From positions 1-64,000 of the forward strand of contig NZ_PQSS01000037.1 of NCBI RefSeq assembly GCF_002920535.1: DNA of 64,000 nucleotides, written 5' to 3'. The DNA is from Streptomyces sp. Ru71. Lineage in GTDB: Bacteria; Actinomycetota; Actinomycetes; Streptomycetales; Streptomycetaceae. The translations under genes and the position numbers were made by a program. Numbering within the stretch: the first letter of the stretch is position 1; every line of letters begins with the position of its first letter. Under the pieces are notes generated by a model, which saw nothing but the letters and a program-made list of their open reading frames with translations, had not been told where the DNA came from and ran no database searches. Of this stretch, positions 1-8,346 are shown piece by piece.

Positions 1-1
1 C

Positions 2-1972
2 GCCCGTCTCGCCGGTCCACGACGGCCTGTCGAACTGCCCGCCGTCCACAGCAGCCTGATCTGCGTCGCCCTGCCAGGGCTCGCGATCTCGCAGGACGGG
101 CAGCTCACCGGGCGCGGGCTGGACGGCATCTACCGTGCCGGCCGGCGCCTGCTGTCCCGCTGCCAGATCCGGATCGCCGGCCGGGAACCGCTCACCGTGC
201 AGGCCCGGATGACCTCCGCAGACTCGGCGCGCTTCATGGCGACTCTGCGCGCCTCCCCGCACAGCGGCCCGGACCCGGACATCGTCGTCGAACGGACCCG
301 CTGCGCGGACGGCACCGAGCGGATCACCCTGCTCAGCACTGCTCCGCGTCCGCTGCGGCTGCCGCTGGAGGTGGCCCTCGGCACGGACCTGGCGGACCTG
401 GCGGCCATCGCCTCGGGCGACGCCGGACCCGAACTTCCCGCCAGCGTCCACGACTCCGGCCTGCGCTGGACCTCCCCGTCCGGCTCCTGCTCGGTCACGG
501 CCGAGCCGCCACCCTCCGACGCGCTGGCCTCGGCGGGACTCCTGCGGTGGGACCTCGAACTGCGCCCAGGGGACACCGCGACCGTGGAGCTGCGCGTCCG
601 GCCGGACGGCGCGGGCCCCGTCCGCGCCGCGGGCCGCACGGCGACGAGCCCGCTCGCACCCGCCCACGCCGGCGGTGACGACGCGCGGGCGCAGGCGTTG
701 CTGCGTACCAGCGTCGAAGATCTGGGGGCGCTTCTGCTGCGGGACCCGGCGCACCCGGGCGACACCTATCTCGCGGCCGGCGCACCCTGGCGCTGCGGGC
801 TTGCCCCGGCCGAAGCGTTCGCCGCGGCCCGCATGGCGTTGCCCCTGGGTACGCGGCTGGCCGCCGGCACGCTGCGCGTCCTCGCCCGCACCCAAGTCAC
901 CGCCAAAGGGCCCACATACGGGATGATCCCCGGCCCGCGCAGGGACGCGGGCCCCCACCTCCCACCGAGCTGCACGGGCACGGAGGCCACCCTGCTCTTC
1001 CCCGCCCTGCTCGCGGAGGCCCGTCGCTGGGGCCTGCCGCACCAGCAGGCGGAAGCGCTGATGCCCGCGGCCGAACGCTGCCTGGCCTGGCTGCGCCGGA
1101 CCGTGGGCGACGGCACCTTTCTGCGCGATCCACAGCACGGTGCGCCGGCTCGCTGCGAGACGCAGGCCCACGCCCACCGCGCGGCTCTCCTCGGCGCCGA
1201 CCTGCTCGACGCCCACGGCAGACCGGGCGCCGACGAACTGCGGCAATGGGCGGCGGCCTTGCGCGGCGCCTTCCGGACGGAGTTCTGGGCGGACGATCCG
1301 GGCGGCGGACGCCCGGCTGCCGCCCGTGCTCCGGACGGCCGCCTGGTCACGAACCTGGGAGCGGCCGCGGCTCACCTCCTCGACACCGGTCTGCTCGGCG
1401 GAGGAGAGCAGGCGCCCGGGCTGCTGGACCGAGTCCAGACCGAACAGCTCGCCCGGCTGCTCGGCGGTCCCGCCCTGGACTCGGGCTGGGGCCTGCGCGG
1501 CTTGTCGGCGAAGGAAGCCGGCTACAACCCGTTCGGTCACCGCAGTGGTGCCGTACGGGTCCATGAGACGGCGGTGGCTGTGGCCGGTCTGGCTGCGGCC
1601 GGCTACGAGAAGGAGGCGGGCGGCCTGCTGCGCGGAACCCTGACGGCGGCGGAGGCCTTCGGGCACCGGCTGCCCGAGATGTACGGCGGTGAGCAGCGCG
1701 CCGAGGGCCGGCTCCCGCTGCCGCATCCGGCCGCTTGTCGCCCGGCCGCGACCGCGGCCGCCGCAGGGGTGCTGCTGCTCACCACACTCGCCGGCATCCG
1801 CCCCGACGCGGCGGCCGGCACGGTGACCCTGCGGCCGATGCGCAGTGCCCCGCTGGGCGAGATCGTGCTGACGGGACTCAGAGTCGCCGACGCCCCCTTC
1901 TCCGTGCGGATCAGCCGCCTCGGCCTCGCCATGGTGGAGGAGGCGGCCGACGGACTGCAGCTGCGTTCCTGA
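2..1972 (+). CDS. Glycogen-debranching-type amylo-alpha-1,6-glucosidase family protein (5' partial)
   Basis: The frame is open from base 2 with no stop, so the gene starts outside the window; about 657 residues of its C-terminal part are visible. The opening segment (GLDGIYRAGRRLLS, then CQIRIAGREPL) matches the N-terminal beta domain of bacterial glycogen debranching enzymes. The following mostly alpha-helical part (LPPSCTGTEATLLFPALL, later AGYNPFGHRSGAVRVHETA and LPEMYGGEQR) resembles the (alpha/alpha)6 glucosidase domain of that family. Members trim alpha-1,6 branches or act on related glucans in the cytoplasm. I see no signal peptide in the visible part. Substrate cannot be told from sequence. 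No terminator is evident in the 223 bases before the next gene. Confidence 0.75.
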   Translation, partial: ARLAGPRRPVELPAVHSSLICVALPGLAISQDGQLTGRGLDGIYRAGRRLLSRCQIRIAGREPLTVQARMTSADSARFMATLRASPHSGPDPDIVVERTRCADGTERITLLSTAPRPLRLPLEVALGTDLADLAAIASGDAGPELPASVHDSGLRWTSPSGSCSVTAEPPPSDALASAGLLRWDLELRPGDTATVELRVRPDGAGPVRAAGRTATSPLAPAHAGGDDARAQALLRTSVEDLGALLLRDPAHPGDTYLAAGAPWRCGLAPAEAFAAARMALPLGTRLAAGTLRVLARTQVTAKGPTYGMIPGPRRDAGPHLPPSCTGTEATLLFPALLAEARRWGLPHQQAEALMPAAERCLAWLRRTVGDGTFLRDPQHGAPARCETQAHAHRAALLGADLLDAHGRPGADELRQWAAALRGAFRTEFWADDPGGGRPAAARAPDGRLVTNLGAAAAHLLDTGLLGGGEQAPGLLDRVQTEQLARLLGGPALDSGWGLRGLSAKEAGYNPFGHRSGAVRVHETAVAVAGLAAAGYEKEAGGLLRGTLTAAEAFGHRLPEMYGGEQRAEGRLPLPHPAACRPAATAAAAGVLLLTTLAGIRPDAAAGTVTLRPMRSAPLGEIVLTGLRVADAPFSVRISRLGLAMVEEAADGLQLRS

Positions 1973-2164
1973 CCCGGCCCGCTCCGCACCACGCCCCGAG
2001 GCGCCTCGGAACGCCGTCCCGCCACCGCGCCCGCCATCCTGACCTCGGTGGACGGGACAAACCACCGGCAGTCAGGACACAGAACGGAAGGGAGACCCGC
2101 ACACGCCGCACCGCACGGCGCAGCGAAGTGGATCAGCCACCGAACCGGCCGGTGAAGGGCGTGT

Positions 2165-2195
2165 TTATCGTCAGGCAGACGACTATGATCGCCGC
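2165..2195 (+). promoter_or_regulatory. Leaderless promoter with internal palindrome for the NUDIX regulator
   Basis: A -10 hexamer TATGAT lies at 2184-2189, six bases before the ATG at 2196, and no Shine-Dalgarno sequence is visible, so the transcript probably starts at the start codon. Just upstream, TCGTC-N5-GACGA (2168-2182) forms an inverted repeat touching the -10 box. That is where an autorepressor would bind; binding is inferred. Confidence 0.5.
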
Positions 2196-2954
2196 ATGCC
2201 CTACGACCCGTCAGCCTTTCCGCCCTTCGCCGTCACCGTGGACCTGGTCGTGCTGACCGTGCGCCGTCACGCCCTGTGCGCGCTGGCGGTACGCAGGGGC
2301 GAGGCGCCGTTCCAGGGACGGTGGGCGCTCCCCGGCGGCTTCGTACGGGCCGACGAGGATCTGGCGCAGGCCGCCGAGCGCGAACTGGCCGAGGAGACCG
2401 GTCTGCGGGTGCACGACCCGTCGGTCCCGGCTCAGGACGGCGGCGCCCACCTGGAGCAGCTCGCCACCTACGGCGATCCCAAGCGCGACCCGCGCATGCG
2501 AGTGGTCAGCGTCGCCCACCTCGTGCTCGCCCCCGACCTGCCCGCGCCCCGGGCGGGCGGCGACGCCAGCAACGCACGCTGGGCCCCGGTCGAGGAGCTG
2601 CTGCAGCAGGGCGGCTACGGCCGCGACGGGGAGCCGGTCGCACCCCTCGCCTTCGACCACGCGCAGATCCTCTCGGACGGCGTCGAGCGTGCCCGCTCCA
2701 AGATCGAATACTCGTCGCTGGCCACGGCGTTCTGCCCGCCCGAGTTCACCGTCGGCGAGCTGCGCCGGGTCTACGAGGCGGTGTGGGGCGTCGCCCTGGA
2801 CCCGCGCAACTTCCATCGCAAGGTGACGGGCACGCCGGGCTTCCTGGTCCCCACGGGCGGCACCACCACCCGCCAGGGCGGCCGCCCGGCACAGCTCTTC
2901 CGCGCGGGCGGCGCGACCCTCCTCAACCCGCCGATGCTGCGCCCCGAGGTCTGA
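2196..2954 (+). CDS. NUDIX hydrolase with C-terminal winged helix (NrtR-like regulator)
   Basis: The protein has 252 residues. The NUDIX fold comes first and its signature GX5EX7REUXEEXGU is complete (GGFVRADEDLAQAAERELAEET, around residues 48-70). The C-terminal 90 residues (CPPEFTVGELRRVYEAVWG, then NFHRKVTGTPGF) are the winged helix typical of NrtR-type regulators, which sense ADP-ribose or related nucleotides and control NAD metabolism genes. Many NrtR proteins have a degenerate NUDIX box; this one is intact, so it may also be an active ADP-ribose-type pyrophosphatase. No NAD gene is adjacent. The start at 2196 is supported by a -10 box at the spacing expected for a leaderless message, and a palindrome in that promoter suggests autoregulation. 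Confidence 0.85.
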   Translation: MPYDPSAFPPFAVTVDLVVLTVRRHALCALAVRRGEAPFQGRWALPGGFVRADEDLAQAAERELAEETGLRVHDPSVPAQDGGAHLEQLATYGDPKRDPRMRVVSVAHLVLAPDLPAPRAGGDASNARWAPVEELLQQGGYGRDGEPVAPLAFDHAQILSDGVERARSKIEYSSLATAFCPPEFTVGELRRVYEAVWGVALDPRNFHRKVTGTPGFLVPTGGTTTRQGGRPAQLFRAGGATLLNPPMLRPEV

Positions 2955-3041
2955 GCCTCTGCGCCATCCGATGCCGAGCAGGAAGAGTGGTGTCCGAACG
3001 CGCCCGATTGATGCCCGAAAAACCCGAAATAGCACGCTATC

Positions 3042-4457
3042 TTGCTGCAGGTGATCCAGGCCTTCGGACTGACCAGCAATCCGCGCAAGGACCTTCCGCC
3101 CGCCGTCGACGACGTCTCCTTCGAGGCGCACGCGGGTCGCGTCACCACGCTGCTGGGTGTACCCGGCGCAGGCAAGACCACGGTGCTGAGACTGATGCTC
3201 GAACTCCAACAGGGCCGTGGCATCACCTACTTCAGGGGCCGTCCGCTGCACCGCATCGCCCATCCGTCCCGAGAGGTGGGAGTGCTGCTGGGCGATGTCC
3301 CCGGACACCCCTCCCGCACGATCCGGGGGCATCTGCGCCTGCTGTGCGCGGCAGCCGGCGTTCCCGTGCGCCGGGCCGACGAAGTCCTCGAAGCCGTCGG
3401 CCTCGCAGGCCTGCGCGACGAACGCCTCGGTGCCCTCTCACGAGGCATGGACCGCCGGCTCGGTCTGGCCTGCGCGCTGCTGGCCGACCCGCACACCCTC
3501 GTCCTCGACAACCCCACCGAAGGCCTCTCCGCCCGTGAGAGCCGCTGGCTGCACGACATGCTGCGCGCGCACACGGCCCAGGGCGGCACGGTCCTGCTCA
3601 CCACCGCCGACCCCAAGGAGGCCGCGCGTACCGCCGACCGGGTCGTCACCCTGCAAGAGGGCAGGGTCGTCGCCGACCAGGACGCCGCGGTCTTCGCCAG
3701 GACCCGGCTGCGGCCCCGGGTCGCCGTCCGCAGCCCGCATGCCCCCCGTCTGGCGGCCCTGCTCACCAAGGAGGCCCGTACGGCAAGGCGCTCCGTCGAG
3801 GTCGTGCCCGAGGCGGGCAACCGGCTCTCGGTGTACGGCAGCTCCTGCGCCGAGGTCGGCGAGATCGCCTTCCGGCACGGCATCCTCGTCCACCAACTCG
3901 CCGACGAGACCGGTGACATGGGCCCCGGCGCGGGCGAGGGGGCGTGCGCGGGGGCCGATGACGCCGTCACGGCCGTAGGCGTCGAGGTGAACCGGGCGGC
4001 AGGTGACAGCGGGCAGCGCGCAGGCGAAGCCGTGCTCGCGGACGCCGAGGCCACCGACCAGCCCACGCACCCCGAGACGCCGCCGCCCGCTGATGACCAG
4101 CCGCGCGTCGACGAAACACCCGGCGGTGACGGCGAGGCGGTCGGCAGCGGCGACCACGGGCGGCACGGCGCACCGGGGGATCGGGCCCCCCTCCCTCCCC
4201 TCCCACCCCCCCATCTCCGTCCGCCCGGCGCCCAGCCCCCTGCGCCCGCTCCGCTACGAGCTACGGCGTGCCGCGGGTATCAGCACCGGTTTCGTCACCT
4301 GTGCTCTCGTGCTGATCACCTCCGCAATCACAGCCGTACTCCTGGCTCGTATCGGGCACACTCCGCAGCACCGGTTGCTCGCCGCGTGGCCGCGGGAGCT
4401 GCCGTTGCCGCCCGCCGCGCTCGGGGCGGGGCTGCTGGGCGCGCTGGCGTTCGGTGA
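3042..4457 (+). CDS. ABC transporter, ATP-binding half of a frameshifted ATPase-permease fusion
   Basis: The reading frame encodes an ABC ATPase over roughly residues 1-290: Walker A GVPGAGKTT near residue 46, a degenerate signature LSRGMDRRLGLA, Walker B TLVLDNP and a switch-region TTADPKE. An acidic, proline-rich linker follows. At a run of seven C (4206-4212) this frame turns into arginine-rich nonsense that ends at 4457, while the permease continues in frame +1. Removing one C joins ...PLPPLPPP to ISVRPAPSPLRPLRYELRR and gives a single protein of about 650 residues. The start is uncertain: TTG 3042, or GTG 3051, which sits 7 bases after TATCTT and could be leaderless. No Shine-Dalgarno is visible. 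The substrate is unknown. It lies directly upstream of whiH. Confidence 0.7.
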   Translation: MLQVIQAFGLTSNPRKDLPPAVDDVSFEAHAGRVTTLLGVPGAGKTTVLRLMLELQQGRGITYFRGRPLHRIAHPSREVGVLLGDVPGHPSRTIRGHLRLLCAAAGVPVRRADEVLEAVGLAGLRDERLGALSRGMDRRLGLACALLADPHTLVLDNPTEGLSARESRWLHDMLRAHTAQGGTVLLTTADPKEAARTADRVVTLQEGRVVADQDAAVFARTRLRPRVAVRSPHAPRLAALLTKEARTARRSVEVVPEAGNRLSVYGSSCAEVGEIAFRHGILVHQLADETGDMGPGAGEGACAGADDAVTAVGVEVNRAAGDSGQRAGEAVLADAEATDQPTHPETPPPADDQPRVDETPGGDGEAVGSGDHGRHGAPGDRAPLPPLPPPHLRPPGAQPPAPAPLRATACRGYQHRFRHLCSRADHLRNHSRTPGSYRAHSAAPVARRVAAGAAVAARRARGGAAGRAGVR

Positions 4458-4998
4458 CGAATTCCGCCACCCCGCCCTGGCGGCGGACCGCGGCACCGTG
4501 CCCCGCCGGCTGGGGCTGCTCACGGCCAAGCTTCTCGTCTCCGCGGCCACGGCGCTGGCGCTGGCCTTCCTCTCCGTGGGCTGCGACGCCGAGATGCTCT
4601 ACCTGTTCTACGGGCGGGAGCTCACGAAAGTTCCCGGGGACTGGCTTGTGCTGGCGGCGAGTTGGGCCGGGCTCGTCGTCGGGTGCGCGTGGGCCGGGGT
4701 CCTGGCCGCCGGGGTGTTCCGGTCCACGACGGCCGGGCTGGCCGCCGTGGTAGCGGTACCGGTCGTCGTCGTACCCCTCGTACACCAGGCCGTCGCGGGG
4801 GCGTCCGTGCGAGCGGTCGCCGGGCTGTCCGCACGGATCCGCGAGGTGTTTCTGGGCCAGTGGCCCTTCGGTGGAGAGCGCTATCTGTTCGCCGCCGTGC
4901 GCATGATCGCCCAACCTGTCGGCGGGGCGCTGACGTTGTCGCTCACGGCTCTGCTCTGCGCATATCTGCTCACGAACCTGCGCAGCCGGGTCCGATGA
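4003..4998 (+). pseudogene. ABC transporter, membrane half of the same fusion (out of frame after C7 tract)
   Basis: The frame is open from an ATG at 4003, but sensible protein begins only at about 4204-4213 (ISVRPAPSPLRPLRYELRR). From there come about six hydrophobic segments (for example GISTGFVTCALVLITSAIT, LLVSAATALALAFLSVG, LAAVVAVPVVVVPLV) typical of an ABC-2-like permease. It has no credible start codon or ribosome binding site of its own, which fits an origin as the C-terminal half of the upstream ATPase polypeptide. Whether the extra C at 4206-4212 is a sequencing error, a true mutation, or a slippage site cannot be decided from one sequence. Only the region from about 4213 should be regarded as transporter. 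Confidence 0.6.
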
Positions 4999-5061
4999 CG
5001 ACCGTCCGTGCGTGTCTGTACACGTCATGTGCACAACTCCCCCGGGGGAAGCCCATTTCTT

Positions 5062-5069
5062 TCCGATAA
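5062..5069 (+). promoter_or_regulatory. Possible WhiG-type -10 element of whiH
   Basis: TCCGATAA matches seven of eight positions of the GCCGATAA -10 element used by the sporulation sigma factor WhiG, which is known to drive whiH in S. coelicolor. A TAAA-type -35 box at the usual 15-base distance is not visible, so the assignment is tentative. Confidence 0.4.
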
Positions 5070-5085
5070 GGCGTCAATTGCGACG

Positions 5086-5101
5086 GGGTGAGCGATCACC
5101 C
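5086..5101 (+). promoter_or_regulatory. Palindromic operator candidate upstream of whiH
   Basis: GGGTGA-gcga-TCACCC is a perfect 6-4-6 inverted repeat about 20 bases downstream of the -10 candidate and 61 bases before the start codon. WhiH is reported to repress its own gene, and a site just past the transcription start is suitable for that. Binding is inferred. Confidence 0.4.
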
Positions 5102-5122
5102 TTTCGTGTGCTTTTCACCAAA

Positions 5123-5143
5123 GCCCTCAAGGGAGTTGAGGGC
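5123..5143 (+). promoter_or_regulatory. mRNA leader hairpin of whiH
   Basis: GCCCTCAA and TTGAGGGC form a perfect 8-bp stem with the loop GGGAG. It ends about 10 bases before the AAAGGA ribosome binding site of whiH. It is too far upstream to mask the site by itself and has no U tract, so its role is unknown. Confidence 0.45.
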
Positions 5144-5162
5144 AGCGCCGAGAAAGGAATCC

Positions 5163-6047
5163 GTGAGTACCCTTGCGCACACCATGATGACCACCGCCCG
5201 CTCCGCCGACTCCGGCCTCGCCGGCCCGGGCGAACTCGACCGCTACCCCTACGCCGAGGCTCCCGCCGACCGCGTCGGCGCACCCGCCTGGGAAGGAGCG
5301 GACCCCGAGCTGGGCCGGGTGGGCCGGCGGGCCACGGGCAGCCGCGGCCGCGGACTGCACGGCCAGCTCGTCCAGCAGCTGGGACAGATGATCGTCTCCG
5401 GTGACCTGGGTGCCGACCGCCCGCTGGTGCCCGAGGAGATCGGCCAGCGCTTCGAGGTCTCCCGCACCGTCGTCCGCGAGTCACTCCGCGTCCTGGAGGC
5501 CAAGGGACTGGTCAGCGCCCGTCCGAACGTCGGCACGCGCGTGCGCCCCGTCAGCGACTGGAACCTGCTCGATCCGGACATCATCGAGTGGCGTGCCTTC
5601 GGGCCGCAGCGTGACGACCAGCGCCGTGAGCTGAGCGAGCTGCGGTGGACGATCGAGCCGCTGGCCGCGCGCCTCGCCGCCGGGCACGGTCGCGAGGAGG
5701 TCCAGCAGCGGCTGGCCGACATGGTCGAGATCATGGGGCACGCCATGGCGCAGGGTGACGCGCTGACCTTCTCCCGCGCGGACGCCGAGTACCACACGCT
5801 CCTCATCCAGGTCGCGGGCAACCGCATGCTGGAGCACCTCTCAGGGATCGTCTCCGCGGCGCTTCAGGTCTCCGGTGGTCCGGTGACCGGTTGTGACCGG
5901 CCGAACGAGGCGTCGCTGGCGCTGCACGGGAGGATCGTCGACGCCCTCGCCACGGGGGACGGCGCGGGGGCCGAGTCGGCCATGCGGCAGCTGCTCACCG
6001 TCCACCCCGAGGTGGAGCGCGTGGTGCCCGCACCGCGCGAACACTGA
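5163..6047 (+). CDS. whiH: Sporulation regulator WhiH, GntR family (FadR subfamily)
   Basis: The product has 294 residues. After a 60-residue variable N-terminus comes a GntR winged helix (RGLHGQLVQQLGQMIVSGDL to FEVSRTVVRESLRVLEAKGLVSARPNVGTRV, about residues 60-130). An all-helical FCD ligand-binding domain follows (RWTIEPLAARLAAGH, ADAEYHTLLIQVAGNRMLEHLS). WhiH acts in aerial hyphae and is needed for normal sporulation septation. The identification rests on sequence recall and on the position immediately upstream of hrdB. GTG 5163 is preferred because AAAGGA lies 5 bases upstream; an ATG 21 bases later is an alternative. Two strong hairpins follow the stop codon. Confidence 0.9.
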   Translation: MSTLAHTMMTTARSADSGLAGPGELDRYPYAEAPADRVGAPAWEGADPELGRVGRRATGSRGRGLHGQLVQQLGQMIVSGDLGADRPLVPEEIGQRFEVSRTVVRESLRVLEAKGLVSARPNVGTRVRPVSDWNLLDPDIIEWRAFGPQRDDQRRELSELRWTIEPLAARLAAGHGREEVQQRLADMVEIMGHAMAQGDALTFSRADAEYHTLLIQVAGNRMLEHLSGIVSAALQVSGGPVTGCDRPNEASLALHGRIVDALATGDGAGAESAMRQLLTVHPEVERVVPAPREH

Positions 6048-6070
6048 CCGCGTTCCGCGGACGGCACGGC

Positions 6071-6105
6071 CGGGGGATGCCGCCCCCCTCCTGCGGCATC
6101 CCCCG
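6071..6105 (+). terminator. whiH terminator, first hairpin
   Basis: A perfect 13-bp GC-rich stem (6071-6083 with 6093-6105) and a 9-base loop lie 24 bases after the whiH stop codon. There is no U tract, as is common in Streptomyces. Confidence 0.75.
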
Positions 6106-6120
6106 CCCGGTCGTCGCCAC

Positions 6121-6165
6121 CCGCCGGACCCCGCGGCTCCGGACAAGATCCGCGGGGTCCGGCGG
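6121..6165 (+). terminator. whiH terminator, second hairpin
   Basis: A perfect 16-bp stem (6121-6136 with 6150-6165) with a 13-base loop follows the first hairpin directly. Tandem hairpins would insulate hrdB from read-through. The remaining sequence up to 6470 contains a weaker CCGCCGG/CCGGCGG repeat and no gene. Confidence 0.65.
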
Positions 6166-6470
6166 TGAGGGGTTCCGCGGAGTCGGGCGCTGAAGGCTCG
6201 CGGAATCCGATGGGAAGACCGGGCGCCGCCTAGGAAGCCCCCCCCGGCCGCCGGATCGACCCGGCGGGGTGGGCGGCCGGCGCTTCGCGGGAGGGCAGGC
6301 CAAGGGCGGGATCGTAGGGACCATGGCGGGACCGCAGACCCTCGGCGGGTCCGTGGACCCGTGCGGCAAGGGGATTCGGCTCCCGGTCCACGGGTACCGG
6401 TGACCATATGTGCCCGTGTCTGACCGCTTTTGGACGCTTACGGGGTGTGACTCGGGCCACGAAGATTGGG

Positions 6471-6498
6471 CGTAACGCTCATGGAAACAACGCGATGA
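6471..6498 (+). promoter_or_regulatory. hrdB promoter, ECF (ShbA-type) elements
   Basis: CGTAAC at 6471-6476 and CGATGA at 6493-6498 are separated by exactly 16 bases. This matches the conserved hrdB promoter that I recall being read by the ECF sigma factor ShbA in Streptomyces. The predicted start near 6505 gives a leader of about 155 bases. A second, SigR-type promoter is known for hrdB in S. coelicolor, but I cannot place a convincing GGAAT/GTT pair here. Confidence 0.65.
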
Positions 6499-6661
6499 CC
6501 TAATAGGTGACAGCCGCGGAGGGAATACGGACGCCGTTCATGGCGCTGTGCATCTTCCCGGCGCCCGCCCGCGCCGTCGGCCCATTCCCAAGCCGGTGGT
6601 CGGCTCCTGTCCGCAGTGGACGGGGCCGGAAGCCGTTTTCCAACGTTCCGAGAGGTTGTTC

Positions 6662-8212
6662 GTGTCGGCCAGCACATCCCGTACGCTCCCGCCGGAGATT
6701 GCCGAGTCCGTCTCTGTCATGGCGCTCATCGAGCGGGGAAAGGCTGAGGGGCAGATCGCCGGCGACGATGTGCGTCGGGCCTTCGAAGCTGACCAGATCC
6801 CGGCCACTCAGTGGAAGAACGTACTGCGCAGCCTCAACCAGATCCTCGAGGAAGAGGGTGTGACGCTGATGGTCAGTGCCGCAGAGCCCAAGCGCACCCG
6901 AAAGAGCGTCGCAGCGAAGACTCCGGCCAAGCGCACCGCCAGCAGGACGGTCGCGGCGAAGACGGTGACCACCCGCAAGGCCACCGCCACCACCGCAGCC
7001 GCCCCGGCGGCACCGGCCGACCCCGCAACCGACCCCGCCGAGGAAGCCGCTCCCGCCAAGAAGGCCGCGGCGAAGAAGGCCGCTCCCGCCAAGAAGGCCG
7101 CGGCGGCCAAGAAGGCCGCGCCCGCCAAGAAGACGGCGGCCAAGAAGACGGCGGCCAAGAAGGACGACGTCGAGCTGCTTGAGGACGAGGTCCTTGAGGA
7201 AACCAAGGTCGGCGACGAGCCCGAGGGTGCCGAGAGCGCCGGCTTCGTCCTCTCCGACGAGGACGAGGACGACGCGCCCGCGCAGCAGGTCGCCGCGGCC
7301 GGCGCCACCGCCGACCCGGTCAAGGACTACCTGAAGCAGATCGGCAAGGTCCCCCTGCTCAACGCCGAGCAGGAGGTCGAGCTCGCCAAGCGCATCGAGG
7401 CGGGTCTGTTCGCCGAGGACAAGCTGGCGAACTCCGACAAGCTCGCCCCGAAGCTCAAGCGCGAGCTGGAGATCATCGCCGAGGACGGCCGCCGCGCCAA
7501 GAACCACCTCCTGGAGGCCAACCTCCGTCTGGTGGTCTCCCTGGCCAAGCGCTACACCGGCCGCGGCATGCTCTTCCTGGACCTCATCCAGGAGGGTAAC
7601 CTCGGTCTGATCCGCGCGGTCGAGAAGTTCGACTACACCAAGGGCTACAAGTTCTCCACGTACGCCACCTGGTGGATCCGTCAGGCGATCACCCGCGCCA
7701 TGGCCGACCAGGCCCGCACCATCCGTATCCCGGTGCACATGGTCGAGGTCATCAACAAGCTCGCCCGTGTGCAGCGCCAGATGCTCCAGGACCTGGGCCG
7801 CGAGCCCACCCCGGAGGAGCTGGCCAAGGAGCTCGACATGACCCCGGAGAAGGTCATCGAGGTCCAGAAGTACGGCCGCGAGCCCATCTCGCTGCACACC
7901 CCGCTGGGCGAGGACGGCGACAGCGAGTTCGGTGACCTGATCGAGGACTCCGAGGCGGTCGTGCCGGCCGACGCCGTCAGCTTCACGCTGCTCCAGGAGC
8001 AGCTGCACTCCGTCCTCGACACCCTGTCCGAGCGCGAGGCCGGTGTGGTCTCCATGCGCTTCGGTCTCACCGACGGTCAGCCGAAGACCCTCGACGAGAT
8101 CGGCAAGGTGTACGGCGTGACGCGTGAGCGCATCCGCCAGATCGAGTCCAAGACCATGTCGAAGCTGCGCCACCCGTCCCGTTCCCAGGTGCTGCGCGAC
8201 TACCTCGACTAG
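6662..8212 (+). CDS. hrdB: Principal RNA polymerase sigma factor HrdB
   Basis: HrdB is the essential sigma-70 group 1 factor of Streptomyces. The 516-residue protein has a region 1.1-like N-terminus, a low-complexity Lys/Ala-rich stretch (repeats of AKKAA near residues 130-170) and an acidic patch (SDEDEDDAP). It then has region 1.2 (DPVKDYLKQIGKVPLLN), region 2 (NLRLVVSLAKRYTGRGM, TWWIRQAITRAMADQ), region 3 and region 4 (GVTRERIRQIESKTMSKLRH). GTG 6662 is chosen because GAGAGG lies 6 bases upstream and the homologous N-terminus is MSASTSRTLPPEIAES. An upstream in-frame extension has no ribosome binding site. It is expressed from an ECF-type promoter at 6471-6498 and followed by a strong terminator. 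Confidence 0.97.
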   Translation: MSASTSRTLPPEIAESVSVMALIERGKAEGQIAGDDVRRAFEADQIPATQWKNVLRSLNQILEEEGVTLMVSAAEPKRTRKSVAAKTPAKRTASRTVAAKTVTTRKATATTAAAPAAPADPATDPAEEAAPAKKAAAKKAAPAKKAAAAKKAAPAKKTAAKKTAAKKDDVELLEDEVLEETKVGDEPEGAESAGFVLSDEDEDDAPAQQVAAAGATADPVKDYLKQIGKVPLLNAEQEVELAKRIEAGLFAEDKLANSDKLAPKLKRELEIIAEDGRRAKNHLLEANLRLVVSLAKRYTGRGMLFLDLIQEGNLGLIRAVEKFDYTKGYKFSTYATWWIRQAITRAMADQARTIRIPVHMVEVINKLARVQRQMLQDLGREPTPEELAKELDMTPEKVIEVQKYGREPISLHTPLGEDGDSEFGDLIEDSEAVVPADAVSFTLLQEQLHSVLDTLSEREAGVVSMRFGLTDGQPKTLDEIGKVYGVTRERIRQIESKTMSKLRHPSRSQVLRDYLD

Positions 8213-8232
8213 GTCGCGGTCCTACGACGCCC

Positions 8233-8265
8233 AAGGCCCGGCTCCCCGAGAGGGGGCCGGGCCTT
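8233..8265 (+). terminator. hrdB terminator
   Basis: AAGGCCCGGC-T-CCCC pairs with GGGG-GCCGGGCCTT around a GAGA loop, with a single bulged T. It lies 20 bases after the hrdB stop codon. Confidence 0.8.
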
Positions 8266-8346
8266 CGGCATGGGCCAGCGGGTGCGGGCGGCCCGGTGCT
8301 GGATCACTCTGGGTGTTCCATGACGACCCCGGAGTGAGGAGCATGC

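Noticed and set aside
6520..6550. A SigR-type GGAAT...GTT promoter for hrdB
   Set aside because: GGAAT is present at 6522, but no GTT lies at 16-19 bases; the triplet at 18 bases is GCT.
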